Assembly (NCBI GenBank): GCA_002314635.1
Contig: DCGQ01000045.1
Coordinates: forward strand, 1 to 26,091
DNA: 26,091 nt
Direction: 5' to 3'
From: Clostridiales bacterium UBA1774
GTDB lineage: Bacteria > Bacillota > Clostridia > Oscillospirales > Oscillospiraceae
Shown: positions 6,965-14,498 of the stretch, piece after piece
Numbering within the stretch: position 1 is the first letter of the stretch
Layout of the letters: each line of letters begins with the position of its first letter
The notes under the pieces: generated by a model
Seen by the model: the letters and a program-made list of their open reading frames with translations, nothing else
Database searches by the model: none
Told to the model about the DNA's origin: nothing
Position numbers and translations under genes: made by a program

Positions 6965-8011
6965 ATGGCATATTTGGATTATCGGGACTGTGCGCCGCCG
7001 ATTCTGGAGGAATTTCTGCTGAACGAGGCCATCAATCGCCGCAGCAGCAAGACCATACAGGAGTATTTTCTGGACATTCAGATGTTCCTGCGCTATATCA
7101 AGATGGATCGGGGCGGGATGCACCGGGGACAGGATTTCAACGATATCTCGATCATGGACGTGGACGAGCGCTTTCTGGCCGGAATCACGGAGCAGGATGT
7201 GGAGATGTTCAAGCTCTATCTGTCTAACGAGCGATATGCTACGCCCAAGTCCCGTGCGCCGGGACTGACGCCTGCCGCCGTCAATCGAAAGCTCTGTGCG
7301 CTTCGAACCTTCTTCAAATATCTGGTGGTGAAAAAGCACCTGCTGGGCGGGAAGAACCCCATGCAGGGCGTGGAATCGCTGAAGGCCAACCGGAAGCCGC
7401 CGGAATCTCTGACGGTGGAGGAGAGCCGCCGGATCCTGAACGCGGTCAGCGGCCTGAACGAGACCCGGGACTATGCCATTATTCTAGTGGCGCTGGTCTG
7501 CGGCCTGCGTGTGGGGGAGATCGCCGGTCTGAACGTGGAGGATATCCGCTATTCCGACCCGCCCCATCTGGCAGTATTCGGCAAGGGCGGCAAGCATCGG
7601 AACATTCCGGTGCCGCCCATCTGCATGGAGGCGCTGGAACACTATCTGACGATCCGGGAGGATACCTACCAGCCCACGGAGCAGGACGCGCCTGCGCTGT
7701 TTCTCAGCCGCTTCCACAAGCGGATCAGCGTGGACGCGGTGCAGGTGATGGTTCGCAATGTGTTTCTAAAGGCGGAGCTGAACCGGGTCTATCCCCATGC
7801 CAGTCCCCACCTGTTCCGCCACACCGCCGCCACGACCATGCTGCGAGGCAGGGAGGACGGAACGGGCAAGCAGGATATCCGCATCATACAGGAGTTTCTG
7901 GGTCACGCCAGCATTTCCACCACCCAGATCTATACCAAGGTCTACAACGAGGATGTGCAGAGCGCAGTATTCCAAAGTCCGCTGGCGGAGCTGGAAAAAA
8001 AGGAAAAATAG
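6965..8011 (+). CDS. Tyrosine recombinase/integrase (XerC/D-like)
   Basis: This 348-aa protein has an N-terminal SAM-like core-binding domain (~10-125) and a C-terminal catalytic domain. All catalytic residues are visible: R182 in CGLRVGEI, K207 in GKGGKH, H282 and R285 in HLFRHTAAT, H314 in LGHAS, and nucleophile Y323 in TQIYT. Such enzymes cut and rejoin DNA at short inverted-repeat sites, either for chromosome dimer resolution (XerC/D) or for integration of mobile elements. It is somewhat longer than typical XerC. The Shine-Dalgarno AAAGGGG abuts the ATG at 6965 with no spacing; the TTG at 6974 has 9-nt spacing and could be the true start. Adjacency to the rep/iteron module and to repeats just downstream favours an element integrase or multimer resolvase. 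Confidence 0.92.
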   Translation: MAYLDYRDCAPPILEEFLLNEAINRRSSKTIQEYFLDIQMFLRYIKMDRGGMHRGQDFNDISIMDVDERFLAGITEQDVEMFKLYLSNERYATPKSRAPGLTPAAVNRKLCALRTFFKYLVVKKHLLGGKNPMQGVESLKANRKPPESLTVEESRRILNAVSGLNETRDYAIILVALVCGLRVGEIAGLNVEDIRYSDPPHLAVFGKGGKHRNIPVPPICMEALEHYLTIREDTYQPTEQDAPALFLSRFHKRISVDAVQVMVRNVFLKAELNRVYPHASPHLFRHTAATTMLRGREDGTGKQDIRIIQEFLGHASISTTQIYTKVYNEDVQSAVFQSPLAELEKKEK

Positions 8012-8035
8012 TTCAATATAAAAGCATAATATCGC

Positions 8036-8076
8036 AAACGGTACAGCTCTGATTTTATATCGGAACTGTACCGTTT
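8036..8076. terminator. Hairpin between the convergent recombinase and GNAT genes, probable bidirectional terminator
   Basis: AAACGGTACAG (8036-8046) pairs perfectly with CTGTACCGTTT (8066-8076), and the loop can extend the stem (TCTGA with TCGGA). T-rich sequence follows on both strands. Confidence 0.65.
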
Positions 8077-8100
8077 ATTATTCGGAATAATACCGTTTAT
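8069..8100. repeat. Short direct repeats and palindrome after the recombinase, possible recombination site
   Basis: TACCGTTTAT occurs at 8069-8078 and 8091-8100, and a third copy of its first 8 bases lies inverted at 8036-8043. Between them is a perfect 8-bp inverted repeat around one base, TATTATTC-G-GAATAATA (8076-8092). Tyrosine recombinases bind paired inverted arms next to their own gene, so this is a candidate att/core or arm site. Confidence 0.35.
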
Positions 8101-8135
8101 ATGTCTGTGTTCTTAAAGCCGCTATTTATCATGTC

Positions 8136-8588
8136 TCATTCCGCATTCATCATTTTTTCCATGCACACCGCATCCTCCACACCCACATAGGGCGGAAAGT
8201 TGGGGCAGACCGCATAGCCATTGCGCCTGTAAAACCCGATGGCGTGAGGATTTCCGCTGCGGCACTCCAGAATCAGGCGGGAATACCCGTTTCTGACCGC
8301 CCAGCGTTCCAGCTGCGCCATCATCGCCGCTCCGGTGCCGCTGCCGCGCCGCGCATAGACCCGCTTCACTTCCCCGGTGTCCGCATCCACCTGCCGAATC
8401 CCGGCGCAGCAGACCGGCTCATTTTCTTCATATCCGATCAGAAATACCGAACGCGGCTGTTCAAAGTCCTCCAGATGCACGTGCATGGTTCCGTTGTGGC
8501 CCAGCATCCGAAACAGCACCCCGTTCAGCTCCTCCATCATCCGCACCGCATCCGCCGAGCTGATCGGCATTTCCCGAAAAACTGTCAT
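8136..8588 (-). CDS. GNAT family N-acetyltransferase
   Basis: The start at 8588 (150 aa) is supported by AGGTGG 5 nt upstream and by a TTGACA-17-TATGTT promoter that lies across the more upstream candidate ATGs. The sequence shows the GNAT order: strand FLIGYEENEPVCCAGIRQVD, motif A with the acetyl-CoA pyrophosphate loop RRGSGTGAAMM, then LILECRSGNPHAIGFYRRNGY (motif B). The substrate cannot be told from the sequence; relatives acetylate small amines, antibiotics or protein N-termini. It is a single-gene unit converging on the recombinase gene. Confidence 0.92.
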   Translation of the reverse strand: MTVFREMPISSADAVRMMEELNGVLFRMLGHNGTMHVHLEDFEQPRSVFLIGYEENEPVCCAGIRQVDADTGEVKRVYARRGSGTGAAMMAQLERWAVRNGYSRLILECRSGNPHAIGFYRRNGYAVCPNFPPYVGVEDAVCMEKMMNAE

Positions 8589-8625
8589 ATGTTCCACCTG
8601 TCCAGTCCTTTTGAAATTGATACCT

Positions 8626-8654
8626 AACATAGCGTGTTCTGTGCCGTATGTCAA
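8626..8654 (-). promoter_or_regulatory. Promoter of the GNAT gene
   Basis: Minus strand TTGACA (8654-8649), 17 bp, TATGTT (8631-8626). The predicted transcript starts near 8619, about 30 nt before the chosen ATG. Confidence 0.78.
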
Positions 8655-8681
8655 ATAAAACCGCGCGGAAAGGATAAAGAA

Positions 8682-8715
8682 GATACCGCCCGTACCTTGC
8701 GGTGCGGGCGGTATC
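8682..8715 (-). terminator. Terminator of the solute-binding lipoprotein gene
   Basis: An 11-bp perfect stem (GATACCGCCCG at 8682-8692, CGGGCGGTATC at 8705-8715) with a 12-nt loop is followed on the minus strand by TTCTTTATCC. It lies 23 nt after the stop of the lipoprotein gene. Confidence 0.82.
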
Positions 8716-8738
8716 GGTCATTGTGCTATGGGGAGAGA

Positions 8739-10553
8739 TCAGGCGTACTTCGCCATGAAGCGCTCGTAAGCGGCCTGATAGTTCTCACGCAGGGTCTCAT
8801 AACCGAAGGAGTACATACCCTCGATGTATTCATCCCAGGTGGACATGGGTCTGTCACCGGTCATGAAGGCGGTGTAGTTCTCGGTGAAGTAGGTGTTCAG
8901 GTCGGTGGTAACGGAGGAGTTCTCCTCGCGCTCTTCATCGGTGAAGGAAACGGCGCTGGGCCAGTCGTATTCGCCCTTGTAATCCGGCAGGTTGAACACG
9001 TCGTAGGCGTACAGGCAGCGCTCGCCGCCGGGGTAGGACAGGTCGCGGGTGTTATCCATCAGAGCGCAGTCAACGAAACCGTTGGTGCCGTAGATGAAGA
9101 GGATCCAGCTGGTGCCGGCTTCGTGGTTCAGAGCGAAGTCGGTGAGCATACGCTGGCCGTTCTCATCGTAATCCCACAGGATGCCCTGGGGGCCGTAGGA
9201 CACGTAGTCGGAACCGAACTCGGAGAAGCCGAAGTCGATCCAGGAGGTGACCAGAGCGATGTTGCTGCAGTTGGCGTTGATGCAGACGGAGGAGTAGCTG
9301 AAGCAGTCACGAGCCTTGGCGAAGCCGTACTTCATGACCTGATCCTCGGTCTTCTTGGTGCGGGGGATGGGTTCCCAGTCGGTGTCGGGGTTCTCGCTCA
9401 TGGCTTCGGCATTGTCCCAGGAGGAGGGAGTCAGCAGGTGGCAGCCCAGCTCATCGGTGTAAGCGCCGCAGTCATAGTCGCCGCCGGCGACGAAGCTCTG
9501 GAACTGGGGGGAGATCAGACGCTCGCTGTACCAGGTGCTGAGCAGGGTCATGGCAGCGCGGTCATCCTCGGTGACGCCGCAGAAATCCACAACGCCGTCA
9601 ACCACGCGGGGATACATGAGGGAGGAGGTGTAGATGGTGGTGTCGTAGCCGCCGAACAGAGCAGCCTGATACACTTCGCCGTTGTTGTTGATGAACAGGG
9701 GGAAGATCTCCTTGTCGTCTCTGTAGCCGACCTTCATGGCGGTCAGAACTTCATGGAGCTGATCGTAGGTCTTAACGTCGATGGCGTTGCCCAGGCCCAG
9801 CTTGTCCATCCAGTCCTGACGGAGGAAGTAACCCTGAGCCGCGCAGGGCTTGGTGACCATGCCGTACAGGGCGGGGATGGTGGTATCATCGTAGAACACT
9901 CTGGCTCTGACGTTGATGTTGTTCTCGCCGTAGTACTTGATCATGTACATGTAGTTGGGCAGGTAGTCGATGTAATCGTAGAAGTTGGCGAAGTAGCCGT
10001 CTGCGATGGCGTCCTTCATGGTGCCGCCCTTGTAGTAGACGTTGCCGTTGTCCAGAATATCATCCAGATCATCGGAAGCCAGCAGCACGGAGAAGTTCTG
10101 GTCGCGGTTGGCAGCGGCGATGATATCGTACTCGATATGCACGCCGGTCATCTCAGCCAGCTGCATCCAGGTCTCAATACCGGCGAAGCCCTCTTCGGGC
10201 AGGTACTGGGGGGTGTAGCAGGTGGTCCACTTGGTGAAAACTTCATCAGCGGTGGTCAGGGGCAGTTCGTACTCGTAGCGGGTGTAGGGGTAGCCGTTCT
10301 CGTCTACCTCGTACTTGCCGGCAGCCAGGTTGTAGGGGCTGTCCGCATCAGTGCCGGCTTCGGCATCGGTGCCGGTGGAGCCACTGTCGGTGTTGCCCTT
10401 ATCCGTGTTGGTGTCGGTCTTGCCGGTGTTGGTGCCGGCATCAGTCTTGCCGGTGTTGGTGCCGGTGCTGCCGGTATTGGTGTTTCCGCCGCAGCCTGCG
10501 AAAAGCGCCAGAACCAGCATCACGCTGAGGATCAGTGCGATTGTTCTCTTCAT
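8739..10553 (-). CDS. Extracellular sugar-type solute-binding lipoprotein of an ABC transporter (LplA-like)
   Basis: This 604-aa protein begins with a lipoprotein signal peptide and lipobox LFAGC (lipidated C21), then a ~50-residue Thr/Asn/Gly/Asp linker with TNTGKTD repeats, then a long binding domain of the family-1 carbohydrate type (E-T-W-x-x-L near residue 127, FLRQDWMDKLGL and EVLTAMK in the middle). Such proteins capture sugars or oligosaccharides outside the membrane for an ABC importer. No permease or ATPase gene is adjacent, so it is an orphan in this window. Codon choice is strongly uniform (CTG, AAC, TAC, GTG), consistent with high expression, and the promoter is a perfect consensus. 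An AAAGGG ribosome site lies about 8 nt before the ATG. Confidence 0.9.
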   Translation of the reverse strand: MKRTIALILSVMLVLALFAGCGGNTNTGSTGTNTGKTDAGTNTGKTDTNTDKGNTDSGSTGTDAEAGTDADSPYNLAAGKYEVDENGYPYTRYEYELPLTTADEVFTKWTTCYTPQYLPEEGFAGIETWMQLAEMTGVHIEYDIIAAANRDQNFSVLLASDDLDDILDNGNVYYKGGTMKDAIADGYFANFYDYIDYLPNYMYMIKYYGENNINVRARVFYDDTTIPALYGMVTKPCAAQGYFLRQDWMDKLGLGNAIDVKTYDQLHEVLTAMKVGYRDDKEIFPLFINNNGEVYQAALFGGYDTTIYTSSLMYPRVVDGVVDFCGVTEDDRAAMTLLSTWYSERLISPQFQSFVAGGDYDCGAYTDELGCHLLTPSSWDNAEAMSENPDTDWEPIPRTKKTEDQVMKYGFAKARDCFSYSSVCINANCSNIALVTSWIDFGFSEFGSDYVSYGPQGILWDYDENGQRMLTDFALNHEAGTSWILFIYGTNGFVDCALMDNTRDLSYPGGERCLYAYDVFNLPDYKGEYDWPSAVSFTDEEREENSSVTTDLNTYFTENYTAFMTGDRPMSTWDEYIEGMYSFGYETLRENYQAAYERFMAKYA

Positions 10554-10578
10554 TGGTCTTCCCTTTCTTAAATTTTTT

Positions 10579-10594
10579 GGTCTGATTACAGACC
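10579..10594 (-). promoter_or_regulatory. Palindrome just after the lipoprotein transcription start, possible operator
   Basis: GGTCTG-ATTA-CAGACC is a 6+6 bp inverted repeat located about +3 to +18 from the predicted start of the lipoprotein mRNA. A repressor bound here would block initiation or early elongation. Confidence 0.5.
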
Positions 10595-10603
10595 TGATTA
10601 GAA

Positions 10604-10632
10604 ATTATATTGTTTTGGAGAAGGATTGTCAA
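10604..10632 (-). promoter_or_regulatory. Perfect consensus sigma-A promoter of the lipoprotein gene
   Basis: Minus strand TTGACA (10632-10627), exactly 17 bp, TATAAT (10609-10604). All twelve box positions match the consensus. Confidence 0.92.
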
Positions 10633-10728
10633 TAAATTACTGTTAGATTATTGTTTATATATTTTCCTTCAATGGAAATGTCCCCCGATTCCAACGACGA
10701 AAATCATGTCCGACAGCGGTTCAGCCGC

Positions 10729-10757
10729 TTGCATAGGGAAGCGGACTATGCTATATT
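10729..10757 (+). promoter_or_regulatory. Promoter of the flavodiiron gene
   Basis: TTGCAT (10729-10734), 17 bp, TATATT (10752-10757). The start would be near 10764, giving a ~37-nt leader with GAGGAGG before the ATG at 10801. Confidence 0.72.
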
Positions 10758-10771
10758 GGTAAAGTATATAG
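10731..10771. promoter_or_regulatory. Two abutting 21-bp palindromes over the flavodiiron promoter, candidate operators
   Basis: GCATAG-N9-CTATGC (10731-10751) fills the -35/-10 spacer, and CTATAT-N9-ATATAG (10751-10771) covers the -10 box and start site; they share one base. A third inverted pair, CCGCTT-N8-AAGCGG (10725-10744), overlaps the -35 box. Equal spacing of the first two suggests two dimers of one redox or NO/O2-responsive repressor, but the regulator is not identified. Confidence 0.5.
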
Positions 10772-10800
10772 ATAAGGTTGCTCTGAGGAGGGCTATAATA

Positions 10801-12822
10801 ATGTATTGTACCAGAAATGTGACCGAGGATCTGATCTGGGTCGGCGCGGATGACCGGCGTCTGGCCTGTTTTGAAGGCGTATACGGCGTACCGGACGGTG
10901 TGTCCTACAACGCCTATGTGCTGCTGGATGAAAAGACCGTGCTGTTTGACACCGTGGACAAGGCGGTCTATCAGACATTTTTTGAAAACATCGCCCATGC
11001 GCTGAACGGCCGGAAGCTGGACTATCTGGTGGTCTCCCACATGGAGCCGGATCATGCCTACACCATCGAGGCGCTGCTGACCCATTACCCGGATATCACC
11101 GTCGTCTGCAATGCCAAGATCCAGACCATGCTGCAGAATTTCTTCCGCGGCGTGGATTTCTCCGACCGCCTGTATATTGTGAAGGAAGGCGACACGCTGA
11201 GCTTCGGCCGTCACACCTTCACCTTTGTCATGGCTCCCATGGTTCACTGGCCGGAGGTCATGATGAGCTATGACCTGACGGAGAAGATTCTGTTCTCCGC
11301 CGATGCTTTCGGCACCTTCGGTGCGCTGAACGGCCGCCTGTTCAACGACGAAGCGGATTTCTTCGCCGAGAATCTGGATGAGGCCCGCCGCTACTATACC
11401 AATATCGTGGGCAAATACGGTGCGCAGGTGCAGGCGATCCTGAAAAAAGCCGCCGGTCTGGAGCTGAAGCTGGTCTGCCCGCTGCACGGCTTTGTGTGGC
11501 GCAGCCATTTCGGTGATTTTCTGGAAAAGTACCTCCAGTGGTCCAGCTATACCCCGGAGGAAAACAGCGTACTGCTGGCCTATGCCTCCGTCTACGGGCA
11601 CACGGAAAACGCTGCCTCCATTCTGGCCGCCAAGCTGGTGGAGCGCGGCATAAAGGTGCGGATGTACGACACCTCCGTCACCCCTGCCAGCTACATCGTC
11701 TCCAATGCGTTCCGCTGCAGCCATCTGGTCTTTGCGGCCACTACCTATAATGCAGGCATTTTCGTGAACATGGAAAACCTGCTTCATGACCTTGTAAACC
11801 ACAACCTGCAGAACCGGAAGATCGCCCTGCTGGAAAACGGCAGCTGGGCGCCCACCAGCGGCAAGCTGATGCGGGAGCTGCTGGGCCAGCTGAAGGGCTG
11901 CGAGTTCATTTGCGACACCGTTACCGTCAAGTCCTCTCTGGCCGAGGATCAGCTTGCTCAGCTGGACGCGGTTGCCGACGCGATCGCTGCCGAGATCGGC
12001 CCCAAGCCGGTGGAGCCGGAGGTGAAAACCGTCCTGTCCGACGAGAAGCTGGAGCAGATCATCAGCGCCGTGGACAACGGCGTATTCCGCAATATGACCT
12101 ACGGTGTGGAGCTGCTGACCACTGAGGCGGACGGGAAGGACTACGGCTGCATCATCAACACCGCCGGTCAGGTCGGCTCCGGCGACCCGAAGAAGGTCAC
12201 TGTGGCCGTGATCCGCAAGAACCACACCTGTGATATGCTGCTGAAATCCGGCAAGTTCAACCTGTCCGTCATGACGGAGGACGCGCCCTATGAGCTGTTC
12301 CAGCGCTTCGGCCTGCAGAGCGGCCGGGATGTGGACAAGTTTGACGGCTTCCCCTATGCCGACCGGATGGGCAACGGCATCCGCTATCTGCCGGAATACA
12401 CGAATGCGGTGCTGGCCTGCGAGGTGGAGAGCACGGTGGTGCTGGATACCCATGTGCTGTTCATCGGCAATGTGGTGGAGGCCAGAGTGCTGAGCAGGGG
12501 CACATCCGCCACCTATGCCTATTATCACGCCCACATCAAACCCAAGCAGAATCCCGCTCCGGCGCGGAAGGAAGGCTATGTGTGCAAGGTCTGCGGCTAC
12601 TTCCACGAGGGAAGCCAGCTGCCGGAGGATTTCACCTGCCCGCTGTGCAACCACGGCAGGGAGGACTTTGAGTATGTGCCCTCTCAGGAAAAGCCCAAGG
12701 TGAAGGGCTATCTCTGCACCGTCTGCGGTCACTTCGAGCCTTGCGAGGGCGAGCTGCCGGAAGGCTACACCTGCCCCCTGTGCAACCACGGCAAGGAGGA
12801 CTTCGTCCCCGCCGAGCAGTAA
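10801..12822 (+). CDS. Flavodiiron protein fused to a flavin reductase domain and two rubredoxin domains
   Basis: This 673-aa cytosolic protein is a probable O2 and/or NO reductase. The ATG at 10801 has GAGGAGG 9 nt upstream; earlier in-frame codons lie in the promoter. Domains in order: metallo-beta-lactamase-like diiron domain (~1-250) with ligands H80, E82, D84 and H85 (SHMEPDH), H149, D168 and H229; flavodoxin domain (~257-395, AYASVYGHTENAA as FMN phosphate loop); flavin-reductase-like FMN domain (~425-580, NMTYGVELLTT and GKFNLSVM); then two short rubredoxins with C595/C598/C613/C616 and C639/C642/C658/C661, each with CPLCNHG. The fusion would carry electrons from NAD(P)H through flavin and rubredoxin to the diiron site within one chain, protecting an anaerobe from O2 or NO. 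Confidence 0.95.
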   Translation: MYCTRNVTEDLIWVGADDRRLACFEGVYGVPDGVSYNAYVLLDEKTVLFDTVDKAVYQTFFENIAHALNGRKLDYLVVSHMEPDHAYTIEALLTHYPDITVVCNAKIQTMLQNFFRGVDFSDRLYIVKEGDTLSFGRHTFTFVMAPMVHWPEVMMSYDLTEKILFSADAFGTFGALNGRLFNDEADFFAENLDEARRYYTNIVGKYGAQVQAILKKAAGLELKLVCPLHGFVWRSHFGDFLEKYLQWSSYTPEENSVLLAYASVYGHTENAASILAAKLVERGIKVRMYDTSVTPASYIVSNAFRCSHLVFAATTYNAGIFVNMENLLHDLVNHNLQNRKIALLENGSWAPTSGKLMRELLGQLKGCEFICDTVTVKSSLAEDQLAQLDAVADAIAAEIGPKPVEPEVKTVLSDEKLEQIISAVDNGVFRNMTYGVELLTTEADGKDYGCIINTAGQVGSGDPKKVTVAVIRKNHTCDMLLKSGKFNLSVMTEDAPYELFQRFGLQSGRDVDKFDGFPYADRMGNGIRYLPEYTNAVLACEVESTVVLDTHVLFIGNVVEARVLSRGTSATYAYYHAHIKPKQNPAPARKEGYVCKVCGYFHEGSQLPEDFTCPLCNHGREDFEYVPSQEKPKVKGYLCTVCGHFEPCEGELPEGYTCPLCNHGKEDFVPAEQ

Positions 12823-12832
12823 ACCAGTGCGC

Positions 12833-12874
12833 TTCGTCCGGCAGCGGCAGAAAACCCTGCCGGACGAAAATTTC
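12833..12874 (+). terminator. Terminator of the flavodiiron gene
   Basis: A 12-bp perfect stem (TTCGTCCGGCAG at 12833-12844, CTGCCGGACGAA at 12857-12868) with a 12-nt loop, then AAATTTC. The T tract is weak. Confidence 0.7.
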
Positions 12875-12901
12875 ATTCCTGTTTCCCAAGGCTGTAACCT
12901 T

Positions 12902-12929
12902 TTGACCCGTCGTGCGTATTGCGTATAGA
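12902..12929 (+). promoter_or_regulatory. Promoter of the 425-aa unknown gene
   Basis: TTGACC (12902-12907), 16 bp, TATAGA (12924-12929), 27 nt before the ATG at 12956. Confidence 0.6.
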
Positions 12930-12955
12930 AACGAGCAAAAACGGAGGATTGTATC

Positions 12956-14233
12956 ATGTCGAAAGAATATGTCATTGAAGTTTATAAAGACACAGACGGA
13001 GACAATATTGAAAATACATATTATCCGGAACCGGAGCTGAAAGCGGTACGCGTCAAAAACGGACTGACCGAGATGCTGAATCTCTACTGGCACAGCAACG
13101 AGCTGAACATGAGCGAGGATCAGATGGTAAGCCTGTTCCGGGACGAGAACGGCAATCCTTTCTCGCAGGTGCAGAATGCGGATAAGGGCAAAAAGCTGGA
13201 TGCGCTTTCCCATGTGCTGAGCGGCAACACAACCCGCTTCCAGATGATCAGCCCGGAAACCGGAAGCCCCCACATGGTCAGCATTGAAAATGGGAAATAT
13301 AAAATCTCCGATGAGCCGATTCGCCTCCAGAAGCCGGTGGAGCCGACGCTGCCGAAAAAACCGGGTCTGTTCGCCCGCTTCATGCACGCGATCTTCCGCA
13401 ACCATCCGGAGGTGGACCAGTATAACACCGCCGTGAAAAACCGTGAAGCCAACATGACTCAATACCGGGCGGCGAAGGATGCCTATGACGCCAACTTTAC
13501 CAAGAATGCGGACTTTGCAGCAGATGGTGCAAAACTGACTTTAACCTACAAGACTCGTAACAAAGCACCGGAAACGCAGGTTCCCCAGAGTTTAGAAGAT
13601 AAGTATTGGCTCAACGCAGCGGCCCAAGAAATATACACCCGATCCGGTCCCCTCCGCGCTCAAATGATAAAAGACCGTGGTATCGTTTCTGATTACATAA
13701 ACCATCCGGAAACCGCCATTCTGCAGAATCAGAAAAAAATGTCGTATTCTGAAATCGGTATGAAACGAAACGGCGGCGTGCATCGGCTGAGCCAGATCAT
13801 TACCGACGAACTGAAGGAACTCCGTCAGTATTATAGCAGTTCTGAGCCAATACCGGATGATAAGGCCAAAATGGCCCGTAATTTTCTGAAGCATTATGCC
13901 GTGTATCGCGGTGCCCTGGAAAACACAAAAATTGCCGATAAGCTGGAAAAGCAGTTGGATCCCGCAAAATACGCAGAGGAGCAGGTGCGGGAATGGGAAT
14001 TGAATCGCATGGCTTATTATAGCGGTGGCTTGAAAAATGTGTTAAACTCCTGCGATATATCGCATGGTTCCTCCATTTTGCTCTCGCTGTCTGCCCTCAA
14101 CTCCGAGTATGTTCAGTATGCACCGGTCAAAAAAGACCAGCCGCCGAAGTTGAACAAGACTGTTCAGCGTGAGCAGAACGCTCCCAAGAAGAAAGAAAAC
14201 CAGCAGGCGAACATGGGCATGGGCGGACGATAA
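12956..14233 (+). CDS. Unknown 425-aa protein, first gene of the kinase/coiled-coil cluster
   Basis: I do not recognise this protein. The ATG has ACGGAGG 8 nt upstream and a TTGACC-16-TATAGA promoter. No signal peptide or membrane segment is seen. The N-terminal ~115 residues look like a compact mixed domain (MVSLFRDENGNPFSQV, TRFQMISPETGSPHMVSIEN). A Pro/Lys linker with the hydrophobic patch LFARFMHAIFRNH follows, then a mainly helical C-terminal region (~195-395) and a basic, Gln/Asn-rich tail ending GMGGR. Base composition shifts to more AT-rich DNA near 13500, which may mark a join between two origins. Like the other two large proteins downstream, it ends in a disordered polar tail, so a shared role is possible. 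Confidence 0.8.
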   Translation: MSKEYVIEVYKDTDGDNIENTYYPEPELKAVRVKNGLTEMLNLYWHSNELNMSEDQMVSLFRDENGNPFSQVQNADKGKKLDALSHVLSGNTTRFQMISPETGSPHMVSIENGKYKISDEPIRLQKPVEPTLPKKPGLFARFMHAIFRNHPEVDQYNTAVKNREANMTQYRAAKDAYDANFTKNADFAADGAKLTLTYKTRNKAPETQVPQSLEDKYWLNAAAQEIYTRSGPLRAQMIKDRGIVSDYINHPETAILQNQKKMSYSEIGMKRNGGVHRLSQIITDELKELRQYYSSSEPIPDDKAKMARNFLKHYAVYRGALENTKIADKLEKQLDPAKYAEEQVREWELNRMAYYSGGLKNVLNSCDISHGSSILLSLSALNSEYVQYAPVKKDQPPKLNKTVQREQNAPKKKENQQANMGMGGR

Positions 14234-14282
14234 TTTGCCGAAAGGCGGGTTCGCCGGCCTCATAGCCGGATAACAAAAACCA

Positions 14283-14315
14283 GCCGGGTCAGCATCGAAG
14301 TGATGCTGACCCGGC
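14283..14315. terminator. 14-bp perfect hairpin after the 425-aa gene
   Basis: GCCGGGTCAGCATC (14283-14296) and GATGCTGACCCGGC (14302-14315) pair perfectly around a 5-nt loop. The T-run follows on the minus strand only (GGTTTTTG), while the plus side has ATAGGTATT. It probably ends the upstream gene but may act mainly as an RNA-stabilising hairpin. Confidence 0.6.
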
Positions 14316-14373
14316 ATAGGTATTCCGGATTCTGTATTCGCCGGATCTGCGGACGCTTCCAAAAGGACAAGTC

Positions 14374-14402
14374 TTGATTTCTTACCGGTTTTGTGCTATA
14401 GT
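14374..14402 (+). promoter_or_regulatory. Promoter of the winged-helix/Rep-like gene
   Basis: TTGATT (14374-14379), 17 bp, TATAGT (14397-14402). The start would be near 14409, about 90 nt before the ATG. Confidence 0.7.
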
Positions 14403-14435
14403 ATCATCATAAAAATGGGTAATTAGCTGCTTTCT

Positions 14436-14465
14436 GCCGTTTCTGCCTGCGGAAGCGGCGTTTTT
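14436..14465 (+). terminator. Terminator-like hairpin inside the leader, possible attenuator
   Basis: GCCGTTTC (14436-14443) pairs with GAAGCGGC (14452-14459, one G-T pair) and is followed by GTTTTT. It lies between the predicted transcription start and the ATG at 14499, so it would cut off the transcript before the gene unless bypassed. Confidence 0.5.
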
Positions 14466-14498
14466 CACCGGCGCGGCGTGTGAATTTGAGGGTGAAGT

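Noticed and set aside
6965..8011. Assigning the recombinase firmly as chromosomal XerC or as an ICE integrase
   Set aside because: Catalytic residues fit both; without the flanking junctions the sequence cannot decide, so no gene symbol was given.
8634..10571. A 645-codon plus-strand frame full of Val and Gly opposite the lipoprotein gene
   Set aside because: It mirrors the biased codons of the lipoprotein gene, which has a signal peptide, perfect promoter and terminator.
10669..12975. A 768-codon minus-strand frame opposite the flavodiiron gene
   Set aside because: All flavodiiron and rubredoxin ligands are on the plus strand; the antisense frame has no recognisable domain.
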